Source: JADZEM01 sp046328125 | GTDB lineage: Bacteria > Chloroflexota > UBA6077 > JACCZL01 | NCBI GenBank assembly: GCA_046328125.1 | Contig: JAXLXF010000006.1 | Span: 237,057 to 301,056 of the forward strand | Length of the DNA stretch: 64,000 nucleotides | Reading direction: 5' to 3' | Shown here: piece after piece, positions 38,127 to 47,300 of the stretch | Numbering within the stretch: the stretch's first letter is position 1 | Layout of the letters: every line of letters begins with the position of its first letter | Notes under the pieces: model-generated | What the model saw: the letters and a program-made list of their open reading frames with translations, nothing else | Told to the model about the DNA's origin: nothing | Database searches by the model: none | Position numbers and translations under genes: made by a program

Positions 38127-38147
38127 GGCGCCAGGCCGGCGAGCGAC

Positions 38148-38753
38148 CTACGGAAACATCCCTGGCCGCCAGGTCGGCAGGTTCGGATTCGCACCATTGC
38201 CAGCGGGCAGGAACGGGTTCGGGCCGTTGTCCGGCACGCTCGTGACGTTCGGTAGGCTCGTGACGTTGGACATCGACGGCCCGCACGTCTGGATGTCAAG
38301 GGTGTACGCCCCTGCAGGGTGCTTACCGGCGGCGCTCACGACGAGGTAGTACGGGGCAGTGGCGGGCAAAGTAAGTCGAATGCGAGCATCCCAGCCGCCA
38401 GCGCTGTCGTCATCCTCGACGATCTTGTCCAACTGGTCGCCCCGAACGCTCTCCCGGTAGACGCCGACGAAGCTATCGAACGCGTTGGATCGCATCGTGA
38501 TGTCCAGGCAGTCGCCACGCGTCCCGATGACTTTCCAGCCCTGAGCCGTCGCTCCATTCTCGAGGATCGTGGTGTACGGCTGGCCGGGGGCGAACGTCGA
38601 GGTGTGGCGACCGCCGACTCGGGCCGCCGTGAACCAGACGCCGTACTCTTTGGTGACCGTGACCTCCTCAGCGGCGGCGGACGTCGTACCCAGGCTGCTG
38701 CCGAAGATGGTGAGCGCGGCCAGCGCGCTCAGGGCGGAGGTGAGGCGTCGCAT
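38148..38753 (-). CDS. secreted PPC-like domain protein, second member
   Basis: 201 residues; ATG 38753 with GGAG 8 bases upstream. Signal peptide about 1-28 (TTSAAAEE). The core motifs GDCLDITMRSNAFDSFVGVY, EDDDSAGGWDARIRLTLP and GAYTLDIQTCG match the PPC-type plan of the 32875 product. The C terminus is Pro/Asn-rich (PNPFLPAGN). Exported; role unknown. Own CCTGCGAGA element. Confidence 0.7.
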   Translation of the reverse strand: MRRLTSALSALAALTIFGSSLGTTSAAAEEVTVTKEYGVWFTAARVGGRHTSTFAPGQPYTTILENGATAQGWKVIGTRGDCLDITMRSNAFDSFVGVYRESVRGDQLDKIVEDDDSAGGWDARIRLTLPATAPYYLVVSAAGKHPAGAYTLDIQTCGPSMSNVTSLPNVTSVPDNGPNPFLPAGNGANPNLPTWRPGMFP

Positions 38754-38809
38754 CAGTGGTGCTCCCCGAGACCAGGATCGCGGCCGTTGGTGTGGCGCGT
38801 CTGTGCCTC

Positions 38810-38838
38810 ATGCGGGGGAGCCATCGAGATCTCGCAGG
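38810..38838 (-). promoter_or_regulatory. CCTGCGAGA-N16-GCAT element of second PPC-like gene
   Basis: Minus strand CCTGCGAGA (38838-38830), 16 bases, GCAT (38813-38810), 56 bases before ATG 38753. Confidence 0.8.
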
Positions 38839-38884
38839 TGGCCCTCACGGCGGTCCCGCGACCTACGCTCCGACGATCAAATCA

Positions 38885-38913
38885 CCTGCGAGAAAGCTGC
38901 CGGCCCGCCGAAT
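38885..38913 (+). promoter_or_regulatory. near-match CCTGCGAGA-N16-GAAT upstream of RpoC-like 1
   Basis: CCTGCGAGA at 38885-38893, 16 bases, GAAT at 38910-38913 (one mismatch in GCAT). Points at the RpoC-like gene 126 bases on, back to back with the minus-strand element at 38810-38838. Confidence 0.5.
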
Positions 38914-39039
38914 CACTCGCGCGGCGGGCCGGCCGGATCGTCATGCGCACCCGGCAGTGAAGGCCTGTGTCGTTCGCCATTATCCTTCACTGCGAGCGGC
39001 TCGGTGCGTTCGCAGTGCCATCCGGAGGCCGGAGCTGAG

Positions 39040-42000
39040 ATGAGCGAGATCACAGCCGTGCGCCTCGGTCTGGCGAGCCCGGACCAGATCCGCGCGCGAT
39101 CGAGTGGCGAGGTGACCCAGCCGGCCACGTTCGATCCGCTGACTGGCCAGCCGGTCGAGGGCGGCCTCTTCTGCCCGCGCATCTTCGGGACGCCCGCCAT
39201 TCTGCGCGACCATGAGCCCGGGTCAGACCGATCGGCGTGCCGGCCAGACGAGCACGACTGGACGCGCACGGCGGGTTCAACTGAGCCGTCGGCGACCTGC
39301 TCCCGATGTTGCCTGCGCCTCCGCGCTGGTGGCAGCCCGGACGAGCAACGTGAGCGTTTCGGCCACATCGAACTGGCGGTGCCGGTGCCCCATCCGTGGT
39401 TCGCGAGCGCGTCGAGCGACGACCCCCTGCTACTGCATGTGATGCCGGTCCTGCCGGCCGGCCTGCGGCTCCTCAGAGACCGGCCGCGTTCGGTCGGGCA
39501 CGAGCATTCGACAGATGAACTGGGCGACGACGCGAACATCCCCGGCCTGAACGAGCGCTACCGCCGGGTCATCCTGGCGAACGGCGACTGCGCGCGCCTT
39601 CTGGCATCTGGTGCCCCCAAGGCCGAGCGGTTGAGAGGGGAGGCTCGGCTGGCCGAGGCGGTGTCGGCGCTGTTCCGCGCCCTCGAAGGCCGGCTCGCCG
39701 GTGCGGACGGCAGCCTGCGCGCCGATCTTCGGGCCGCCGCGCTCGAGCGTTCAGCGCCGGTCGACGCCCCCCACGCCACGGTGGTGCCAGATCCGGCGCT
39801 GCAACTGGGGCAGTGCGGCCTGCCACGATCACTGGCGCTGCGCCTGTTCGCGCCGCTGGTCGCCGTTCGCCTGGTCGAGATGGGCGTCACCGATGACCTG
39901 GCCGGCGCGGCCAGGGCCGTCGAGCGTGCCACACCGCAGGCCCTGGCCGCCCTGGACGAGGTCGTAGACGACAGGGTGGTCGTTCTCGCGCGGCCACCGG
40001 TCCGCCGGCGCCCGCACGTCCTGTCGTTCGAGCCGACCGTGATCGACGGCGCGGCCATTCGGCTCCACCCGCTGGCGGCCTCGGCGCTCGGCATCGACGA
40101 GACGTTCGACACCGTGACCGTTCGGGCGTCACTTTCACCGGTGGCACAACGCGAGGCGCGCGAGCGCATTCTCATGACCCACAACCTACTGGACCCGGCC
40201 AGCGGCGAGCTCGCGTTCGAGCCGGGCGCCGACGTCGTGCTCGGCTGCTTCTACCTGACCACCGAGCATTTAGAGCCGAAGGGCCGGGACCGCCGGTTCG
40301 GACGCTGGGCGGACGCGATCCGGGCGTTCGATCTGCGTACTACGCTTGCGGATGCTGGCATCGACCACCAGGCACGCATCCACGTCCGCATGCGGCGTGA
40401 CCGGGAGGGCAACCTCTGGGAGTATGACCCGACCACTGACCGGATCGACCCGAACGATCCGGATGCGGTGCAGGCCGATCAGCTCGAAATGGTTCCGACC
40501 ACGGTCGGCCGGATCATCCTCTACAACACGATCAACGAGGCGCTGCGCGAGCAGAACGCCGCGCCGCTGCCGTTCGAGAACAAGCGCATCGACAAGGGAC
40601 GGCTGAGAGAGATCCTGACGACGCTGGTGCGGAGCTACAGCAACCGCCTGGCGGCGGTGGTGATCGAGGCCATCACAACCCTCGGGCTCCACTATGCCAT
40701 CCAGGCCGCGATGTCAATCGGTCGCCTCGACGTCGCGACGCCGCCGGCTGTCTCAGAGCTGGTCGTCGAAGCGGACGCCGAGGCCGGGGAGATCGACCGG
40801 CGGTATCAGTGTGGCCTGCTCGACGACGACGAGCGGTACCTGGAGACCGTCAGGGTCTGGATGGACGCGAAGAACGCCGTAACCCATGCCGTCGATCGGG
40901 GGCTCGATCCGTTCGGGCCGCTCACGATGATGGCGCAGTCGGGTGCGCGGGGCAATATCCAGCAGATCATGGCGATGATGGGGATGATCGGCCTGCATGT
41001 GGACGCGATCGGCAACTGCCAGCTGGTCCCGGTCCGCTCCAACCTGAGTCATGGACTGACTGCACACGAGTACATGATGCATGCCTTCAGCGCACGCATG
41101 CGGCAGGTGCCACCCACGCTCCAGGCAGAGCTCGGGGACGCCTTGCAGCGGCGGATGGTCGCGGCGCTCGGCGAGGTCGTGATCGCGCAGTTTGACTGCG
41201 GCACGGAGGATGGCATCTGGGTCGACGGCCTGGCTGGGGACGATCACTGGCAGCGGCAGCACGACCTCGGCTGGCTCGTGGGCCGGTATCTGGCCGCCGA
41301 GGTCGTGCAGCCGAGTAGTGGCCTGGTCATGATCGCCGTGGATGACGAGTACGGCACGATCGTCACCGAAGACGAGCGTAGCTGGATCGCCGACTCGAAG
41401 GTGCCACGCGTGCGCATCCGCTCGCCGCTCACCTGCGCGTCGCGCGACGGCGTCTGCCGGCGCTGCTACGGCTGGCATCCTGGCCGCTACGGGCTGGTGG
41501 AGATCGGCGCCCCGGTCGGGATCATGGCCGCCCAGGCGATCGCGGCACCAGCCGCCGGGCTGTCCGGCCGTTCCTTCTCCACCGGCGTCGCCATCGCGCG
41601 GCGAGCGAGCGGCCTGTTGCGGAAGCCGCGTCTGTGGCCGTGGCGCCTGAGAAAGCTCGGCAACCTGCTCGAAGCCCGTCAGCCGGCCGATGCCGCCATC
41701 CTGAGCGAGATCACTGGCCGGGTCCAGGTCGACGAGCATGGCGAGCAGTGCACGATCACGATCGTCTCCAGCGAGGTGAACGGCGAGGAGCCTGCGACGC
41801 GAACGTACCGGCTGCCACCGCCGCGACCGGGCCGGGGCGCGTCGTATCGCCGGGTCGGCAACGAGGATATGGTCTCTGCCGGCGACCGGCTCACCTATGG
41901 GGAGAGCGACCCCATCGATCTGCTACGCATCGCGGGCCGGGTGGCCGCTGGGGTGCACCTCGTTCGCGAGCTCCACGACACCTACGCCTCCGATGGCGTA

Positions 42001-42546
42001 CCTCTCGACCATCGGCACATCGAGGTGGTGGTGCGCCAGCTCTTCCGGATGATCCGCATCCAGGAGCCCGGCGATACCGAGAAGCGGCCGGGCCAGCTCG
42101 TCGACCGGTTCGCCTACGAGGAGGAGCAGCTCCGTGTGCTGGCATACGGCGGCGAGCCGGCGACCGGTCAGCCGGTGCTGCTCGGCCTGCACGCGCTGGC
42201 ACGCCGGACCGACAGCTTCCTGGCCCGAGCAAGCTTCGGCTCGGCCCGCCGGGCGCTCGCGGATGCCGCACTGGCCGTCGCGGTCGACCGGCTCCACCAG
42301 CCTGCCGCGCGCCTCGTGGTCGGCGCGTTCAGTCCGAGCCCCCTCGCCGTCCCCTCAGGCGAGGATGAGACCTCATCCCAGGAAGTCACCGATCTGTGGT
42401 TTGGCGACCCGTTGCTCACCCCCATGGACGACGCGGTCCAGTATCTCAGCCCGCTCAGCGACATCAACCTTGCCGACCTCGATGTCGACGACCCTGTTCT
42501 CGGGGACGACGAGGAGGACGGTCCCCAGGCGCCGCCGCGCGACTGA
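39040..42546 (+). CDS. degenerate RNA polymerase beta' (RpoC) paralogue 1
   Basis: 1168 residues. ATG 39040 follows GGAG (39031-39034) and gives the RpoC start VRLGLASPDQIRARSSGEV. Collinear with RpoC to the end: GLFCPRIFG and CSRC (first zinc site, partly lost), RFGHIELAVPVPHPWF, QCGLPRSLALRLF, LTMMAQSGARGNIQQI, LTCASRDGVCRRCYGW (second zinc site), EPGDTEKRPGQLVDRF, LLGLHALARRTDSFLARASF. The magnesium-binding NADFDGD loop is replaced by GIDETFD (351-357), losing one aspartate; the trigger-loop MRTFHTGG is GRSFSTGV and the bridge helix is diverged. Catalysis is very unlikely. No RpoB gene is near. The intact frame over 3.5 kb argues for a selected, non-catalytic role. Confidence 0.85.
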   Translation: MSEITAVRLGLASPDQIRARSSGEVTQPATFDPLTGQPVEGGLFCPRIFGTPAILRDHEPGSDRSACRPDEHDWTRTAGSTEPSATCSRCCLRLRAGGSPDEQRERFGHIELAVPVPHPWFASASSDDPLLLHVMPVLPAGLRLLRDRPRSVGHEHSTDELGDDANIPGLNERYRRVILANGDCARLLASGAPKAERLRGEARLAEAVSALFRALEGRLAGADGSLRADLRAAALERSAPVDAPHATVVPDPALQLGQCGLPRSLALRLFAPLVAVRLVEMGVTDDLAGAARAVERATPQALAALDEVVDDRVVVLARPPVRRRPHVLSFEPTVIDGAAIRLHPLAASALGIDETFDTVTVRASLSPVAQREARERILMTHNLLDPASGELAFEPGADVVLGCFYLTTEHLEPKGRDRRFGRWADAIRAFDLRTTLADAGIDHQARIHVRMRRDREGNLWEYDPTTDRIDPNDPDAVQADQLEMVPTTVGRIILYNTINEALREQNAAPLPFENKRIDKGRLREILTTLVRSYSNRLAAVVIEAITTLGLHYAIQAAMSIGRLDVATPPAVSELVVEADAEAGEIDRRYQCGLLDDDERYLETVRVWMDAKNAVTHAVDRGLDPFGPLTMMAQSGARGNIQQIMAMMGMIGLHVDAIGNCQLVPVRSNLSHGLTAHEYMMHAFSARMRQVPPTLQAELGDALQRRMVAALGEVVIAQFDCGTEDGIWVDGLAGDDHWQRQHDLGWLVGRYLAAEVVQPSSGLVMIAVDDEYGTIVTEDERSWIADSKVPRVRIRSPLTCASRDGVCRRCYGWHPGRYGLVEIGAPVGIMAAQAIAAPAAGLSGRSFSTGVAIARRASGLLRKPRLWPWRLRKLGNLLEARQPADAAILSEITGRVQVDEHGEQCTITIVSSEVNGEEPATRTYRLPPPRPGRGASYRRVGNEDMVSAGDRLTYGESDPIDLLRIAGRVAAGVHLVRELHDTYASDGVPLDHRHIEVVVRQLFRMIRIQEPGDTEKRPGQLVDRFAYEEEQLRVLAYGGEPATGQPVLLGLHALARRTDSFLARASFGSARRALADAALAVAVDRLHQPAARLVVGAFSPSPLAVPSGEDETSSQEVTDLWFGDPLLTPMDDAVQYLSPLSDINLADLDVDDPVLGDDEEDGPQAPPRD

Positions 42547-42572
42547 CCATGCGCTGAACACGAGCACCCGGC

Positions 42573-42601
42573 GCTGCGAGATTTGGCACGGTCAGCGGCA
42601 T
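42573..42601 (+). promoter_or_regulatory. GCTGCGAGA-N16-GCAT element of 42708 gene
   Basis: GCTGCGAGA 42573-42581, 16 bases, GCAT 42598-42601; 106 bases before GTG 42708. Confidence 0.75.
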
Positions 42602-42707
42602 GCAGCACGAGACGCGTGCTACCGTGAGCTCGCGACGAGCGGGCCAAAACTGCACAGGTGAAGCGTCGGCGCCGGGAGCATGCGATTATGAGTCGAAGGA
42701 GGCAGCC

Positions 42708-43565
42708 GTGAGACCGCCTGAGCCCAAACTGACCGTCGCGTACTATCTCAAGCTGGCGCTCGTGTCGGCGGGGCTGCTCGCGGGTGGCGGCGCCATCGTC
42801 TACCTCTCGATCGTCTCGGGGCGGATCTTTCCGTTCGTCGCACTCGTAGGCGGCGGCCTGGCCATCATGGGTGCGCTCGGGCTGCTGCTGGTGATCGGTG
42901 TGCCGCTGCTCGACTTTCTCGCGACGCGCTGCCTGTTCCCGCATCTCGAGCGGATGGCGCGCCGGAATACCCTCGCGGCGTATGCGCGCGACCGCGAGCG
43001 AGAGCAAGGCCCGGCGGCCTGGCGGCTGAGCTCTGACTACGCGTACCGGATACGCAGGGACCAGCGCGTCGCCGAAGGGGAGCGTGTCCCGCCGATCCCG
43101 CCGGCGCCAGAAGCGATCGAGGCCAGATCGGCAGTCCAGGGCGGCCCGCCCAGACGTCAGGCCCCGCCAGCCAGCGCGATTCGGACGAGCGGCCCACCGA
43201 GCGAGCCTGCCCCCGCCACGCCCGAACCCACGCCGAGCCCGCCCGGTTCCGGATCGGAGGCCGAGCGCCGACCGGCGCCATCGACGCCCCGATCGATCGA
43301 CACAGCGACACCGCCACCGTTCGCGACGCCACCCCCGCCGACTCCGAATCCCGTCCAGCCGCCCGGTCCCGATCTCGGCGTCGAGGCGGCCACGATCGCC
43401 AGCATGTACCGCGACCTCATGACCTTCCAGCTCCTGGAGCGGCGACAGGCGCTTGACGGCGCCGCGATGGGCTTCGTCTTCCAAAATCTCGAGATCCCGG
43501 AGGAGATCGTGGTCGAGCTGCGACACCTGAACACCGAGATCTCGCGACGGGAGCTGGCCGGCTGA
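42708..43565 (+). CDS. membrane protein with proline-rich tail
   Basis: 285 residues. GTG 42708 follows AAGGAGG (42696-42702); the longer frame to 42600 has no site. Two membrane helices near 10-35 and 42-70, then a charged stretch, a long Pro/Ala/Thr-rich linker (about 130-220) and a C-terminal helical segment of ~60 residues (LMTFQLLERRQALDGAAMGF). Follows the RpoC-like 1 gene but also has its own promoter element. Family not recognised. Confidence 0.65.
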   Translation: MRPPEPKLTVAYYLKLALVSAGLLAGGGAIVYLSIVSGRIFPFVALVGGGLAIMGALGLLLVIGVPLLDFLATRCLFPHLERMARRNTLAAYARDREREQGPAAWRLSSDYAYRIRRDQRVAEGERVPPIPPAPEAIEARSAVQGGPPRRQAPPASAIRTSGPPSEPAPATPEPTPSPPGSGSEAERRPAPSTPRSIDTATPPPFATPPPPTPNPVQPPGPDLGVEAATIASMYRDLMTFQLLERRQALDGAAMGFVFQNLEIPEEIVVELRHLNTEISRRELAG

Positions 43566-43570
43566 TCGAC

Positions 43571-44335
43571 TCAGCCGTGCCGCCCGGCCGGCGCCGCTGC
43601 GCCGCGAACGAGGTAGACCAGCGCAACGCCGGTGACCAGTCCGCTGACGCACCCCCCGGCCGCGCCCGCGAGCGCCGGCGCCACGACCAGCGTCGTCAGC
43701 CCGTCCGTCACCGCGACCGACTGCAGCGTGGCACCGGCCGCCGCCGTGCCGACCATGAAGCCGACCGCGTAGCCGACCGGCACGATCGGCAACCAGACCC
43801 AGGCGTTGGAGCTGTGTGCCCGGAGCGCGCTCCACTGGCCGAGCGCGATCGGCGTCGCCAGCACCAGCCCGGCCACGACAAACGCGGCCGGCGTCGCCAC
43901 CGGACCGTGCGGCACAAACTCGGCCAGATAGATGATCAGGCCGCCGAGGGCGATGCCGACGAGCCAGAGGACCGCCTGCATCCTGACCCAGCCGACGCCC
44001 TCGCCCAGGCCCAGGCTCCACCGCAAGACGAGCCACTGGGCCCACGCCGCGATGCCGCCGGCGATCGGCGGCCAGGCGCAGGCGCAGAGCAGCACCAGCG
44101 CCACCTCGCCGGCCGAGCGAGCGCGGTCCAGGTGCAGCAGGTCCAGGGCGGCCAGGACCCCAAACGTCACGAGGCCCCCAGTGCCGAAGCCGAGCATGCC
44201 GCCCACCGCGTTCGCAACGGTCCAGAGGAGCCAGAGGCGGGCCATCCCAAGGCGCTGGCCGCCCCCGGGTGCGGCATCGATCTGAGCCGGCCTGTGCTCC
44301 GACAAGATCTCCTGGCCGTCCGGGCGATCAGGCAT
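43571..44335 (-). CDS. polytopic membrane protein coupled to RpoC-like 2
   Basis: 254 residues. ATG 44335 overlaps the RpoC-like 2 stop by 8 bases (ATGCCTGA), so it is translated from the same message. About seven hydrophobic segments (LWTVANAVGGMLGFGTGGLV, VLWLVGIALGGLIIYLA, AAFVVAGLVLATPIAL and others). No transporter motif recognised. It converges on the 42708 gene with a 5-base gap. Its tight coupling to a polymerase-like gene is unusual. Confidence 0.7.
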   Translation of the reverse strand: MPDRPDGQEILSEHRPAQIDAAPGGGQRLGMARLWLLWTVANAVGGMLGFGTGGLVTFGVLAALDLLHLDRARSAGEVALVLLCACAWPPIAGGIAAWAQWLVLRWSLGLGEGVGWVRMQAVLWLVGIALGGLIIYLAEFVPHGPVATPAAFVVAGLVLATPIALGQWSALRAHSSNAWVWLPIVPVGYAVGFMVGTAAAGATLQSVAVTDGLTTLVVAPALAGAAGGCVSGLVTGVALVYLVRGAAAPAGRHG

Positions 44336-47300
44336 CGTCGGATAGTGTCCGGGCAGGGTGTGAGTGGGGGACCAATGCACCCACCAGTGCCCGCTCGTAT
44401 AGGCCGTCGAGCCGATCGACGGCCCCGGCGATGGCCGCCCGGCGCAGCCTCACGGTATGCTCGACGTCCACCAGCGCGGCGGCCAGGAAGCCTGCCCGGT
44501 GCGCGGCGATTTCGGAGATGCCCAGCACCAGCGGCTCGGCCGTCGCTTCGTAGCCACCGGCGCGCCGCAGGGCGAGGTTGGCGTCCTCGAAGTCGAAGGC
44601 GTCCATGATCTCGCCGCGCAGCCACGCCGTGTCGCCAGCATCCGTGATGCGGACGAATCGCAGCATCTGGCGGACGACCACCTCGCAATGCCGATCGTCC
44701 ACGATGACGCCTTGCGTCGAGTAGAGTGCGTGGAGCTCGTCGGCCAGCGCGGACTGGACGGCCGCGCGCCCCAGGATGCGCAGGATGTCCGCCGGGTTCG
44801 GCTCACCCACGGTCAACGGCTCGCCGGCCGGCACGCGCTCGCCATTCCGGACCCTGACCCAGCTGCTCGGTGGGAGTCGATACTCGTGCTCATCGCGGTA
44901 GCTCTCACCCCCGTCGCCGTTGGTCCAGTGCGAGACGACCCGGATCAGCCGCGCCTCCCCGTGGCTCTCTTCCTCGCCCTCGATCTCGACGACGCCGGCG
45001 GTCTCGCTCAGGATCGCGGCATGCGGCGCCTCGCGTGTCTCCAGGAGCGCATCGATCCCGGGGAGGCCGATACGAATCGCCCCCGTGCGGATCGCCTCGT
45101 CGTCCCGTTTCAACACCCAGCGTCCCGGGTTCCCGTAGCGGAAGATGCGCATCGTGAGCTGATCGGCGTACCCCCCGAGCGACAGCGCGGCGAGCAACCC
45201 GACGGGCGCCCCGATCTCAACCGGGGCCCGCCGCATGCTGTCCCAGCCGTAGCAGCGCCGACAGATGCCGTGGCGCGACTCGCAGGTCATCGGCGAGCGC
45301 ACGCGCACGCGCACAACGCGGTGCTCCCGAATCAGATCGCGCTCCGGCTCACCCATCAGGGTGCCGGCTTCGAGCAGTAGCTGGCCGGTGGTCTCGCTGA
45401 CCACGTCGGCCGCGAGGTGGCGTCCGACGAGATGGTCGAGCCGATTCTCCTGACCGAGCATGCCGCCGCCGCGAAACTGGTAGTAGGTGGTCAGGCCCTC
45501 GATCCAGATGCCGTCGATCTGATCGCGGGCGGTGGCGCAGTCATCCTCGGTGACCGCCACGTCCCGGGTCGCTGCCACCAGCCGCCGCAGCAGATCGGCC
45601 GCGTGCACCTGCCGCGATCTCGTGACGAGCGCGCCCCGCCGTGTTCCCTGCGTCCCGAGGAGCTGCTCGATCGGCGTCAATCCCGCGACGAAGCTCGACC
45701 GGATCGGCATCTCGGCGATCTCGCCAGATGGGAGCGCGGCGAGGCCACGCATGCCGGCGATCTGCGCGATCTGCACGATGTTTCCGCCGGCCCCGGACTG
45801 GGCCATCATCGTGAGGGACCCGAACGGATCGAGCGCTCTATTGACCTCGTGGGTGACGCGATCCTTCGCGTAGGTCCAGATGGCGATCGCCTCCTCGTGG
45901 CGCTCCTCGGCCGAGAGGAGTCCCCGGTCGTACCGCGCCCAGACGTCCGCCAGCTCAGCTTCGGCGTCACCGACGACCTGCTGTACTGCCGGAGGCCTGG
46001 CGACGTCGTCGATCCCGATCGAGACGCCAGATCGGGTGGCGTGGTGGTGCCCCAGGCGCGTGATCGCCTCCATCACGGCGACGGCCGCGATCCGGCCGTG
46101 CTGTCGGAAGACCGCCTCGACGATCTGGCGCAGGCCGTCCCGGTCGAGTCGTCGGTTCTCGAACGGTAAGGCCGGCAGGCCAAGCTGTCCGAGCGACTCG
46201 CCGATCGCCTGGTGGAAGATCAGCCGGCCGACCGTGGTGTGGGGCAACGGCGGTCCGTACTCGCTCCACGACCGTGGCTCGTCGGGCCGACGGACACCCA
46301 GGTCGTCCAGCCGGACTCGGATGTCGGCCTGGAGGTCGACCAGGCCCAGGTCGTAGTGCCGGCGCGCCTCGTCGGCGTCGCCGAGGTTCATGCCCTGGCC
46401 CCTGGCGCCGGGCCGCTCGGTCGTCAGGTAGTAGCAGCCGAGCACCACGTCGCGGATGGGCTCGATCGCCAGCTCACCGCTGGCAGGATCGACCATGAGC
46501 GCCGATGGCAGCAGCCGGGCGCGGGCCTCGCCCTGTGCGGCCGCTGAGAGCACCACCTGCACGGTGACCTCGGCCCCGTCGACACGACCACGGGAACGAT
46601 CGTCGCCAAAGGCTTCTAGGCGGCAGACTTCCAGCAGCGCCGCGACGAGTGGGTGGATCCGAAGAGCGTCGCCGTCGGCGAGTGTCACCTCGAACGCCCG
46701 CATCATCGGCTGGCCGTTCTGGCGCTCGCTGCTCACCAGCACGACCTGGTTGCCGACCACGTCTTCGAGCGCGTCCAGGGCCGCCTGGCCACCCCGCTTG
46801 GCCACCCGTAGCGCCCGGTCGAGCCCAGCCGCGTCGCCGCGCTCCACCAGTCGCCGGGCCACCTGGTGGCGAAACAGCTCCAGCGCCATCCGGATCGGCA
46901 GGCCGCACTGGTCCAGGCCGAGCTCGGGGTCCGGCACCGCCACCGCCCGGCCCGAAAAGTCCACGGTCTTGCTCAACAGATCGTGCCGGAGCCGCCCAGG
47001 CTGACCGGTGATGCGTGCGGTCAGCGCCGCGAAGACCGACCTGACTGCCCGGTGGACCAGTTGCTCAGCCTCGCGGAGCGCGGGCTCGGCGGCCCCACCA
47101 TTGAGCAGCGCGCGCAGGTCCCGGTTCGCCTCGACCAGCCTGGCGTACCGTGCGTTCAGGTTCGGCGCGAACCGTTCGCGGGCGTCCTGGCCGTCGCCTT
47201 TGGCCGCGTCCTGCCGATCCAATGGGCGCAGATCGGCCGGCAGGACCGGCACGACCGCCAGCATCAGCCACTCTGGGCGCTGATCGGACCGGCGCAGCGC

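Noticed and set aside
37976..38299. N-terminal extension of the sigma gene to 38299
   Set aside because: The extra 108 residues are Arg/Cys-rich nonsense, run through the 17-base-pair stem-loop and overlap the end of the 38148 gene.
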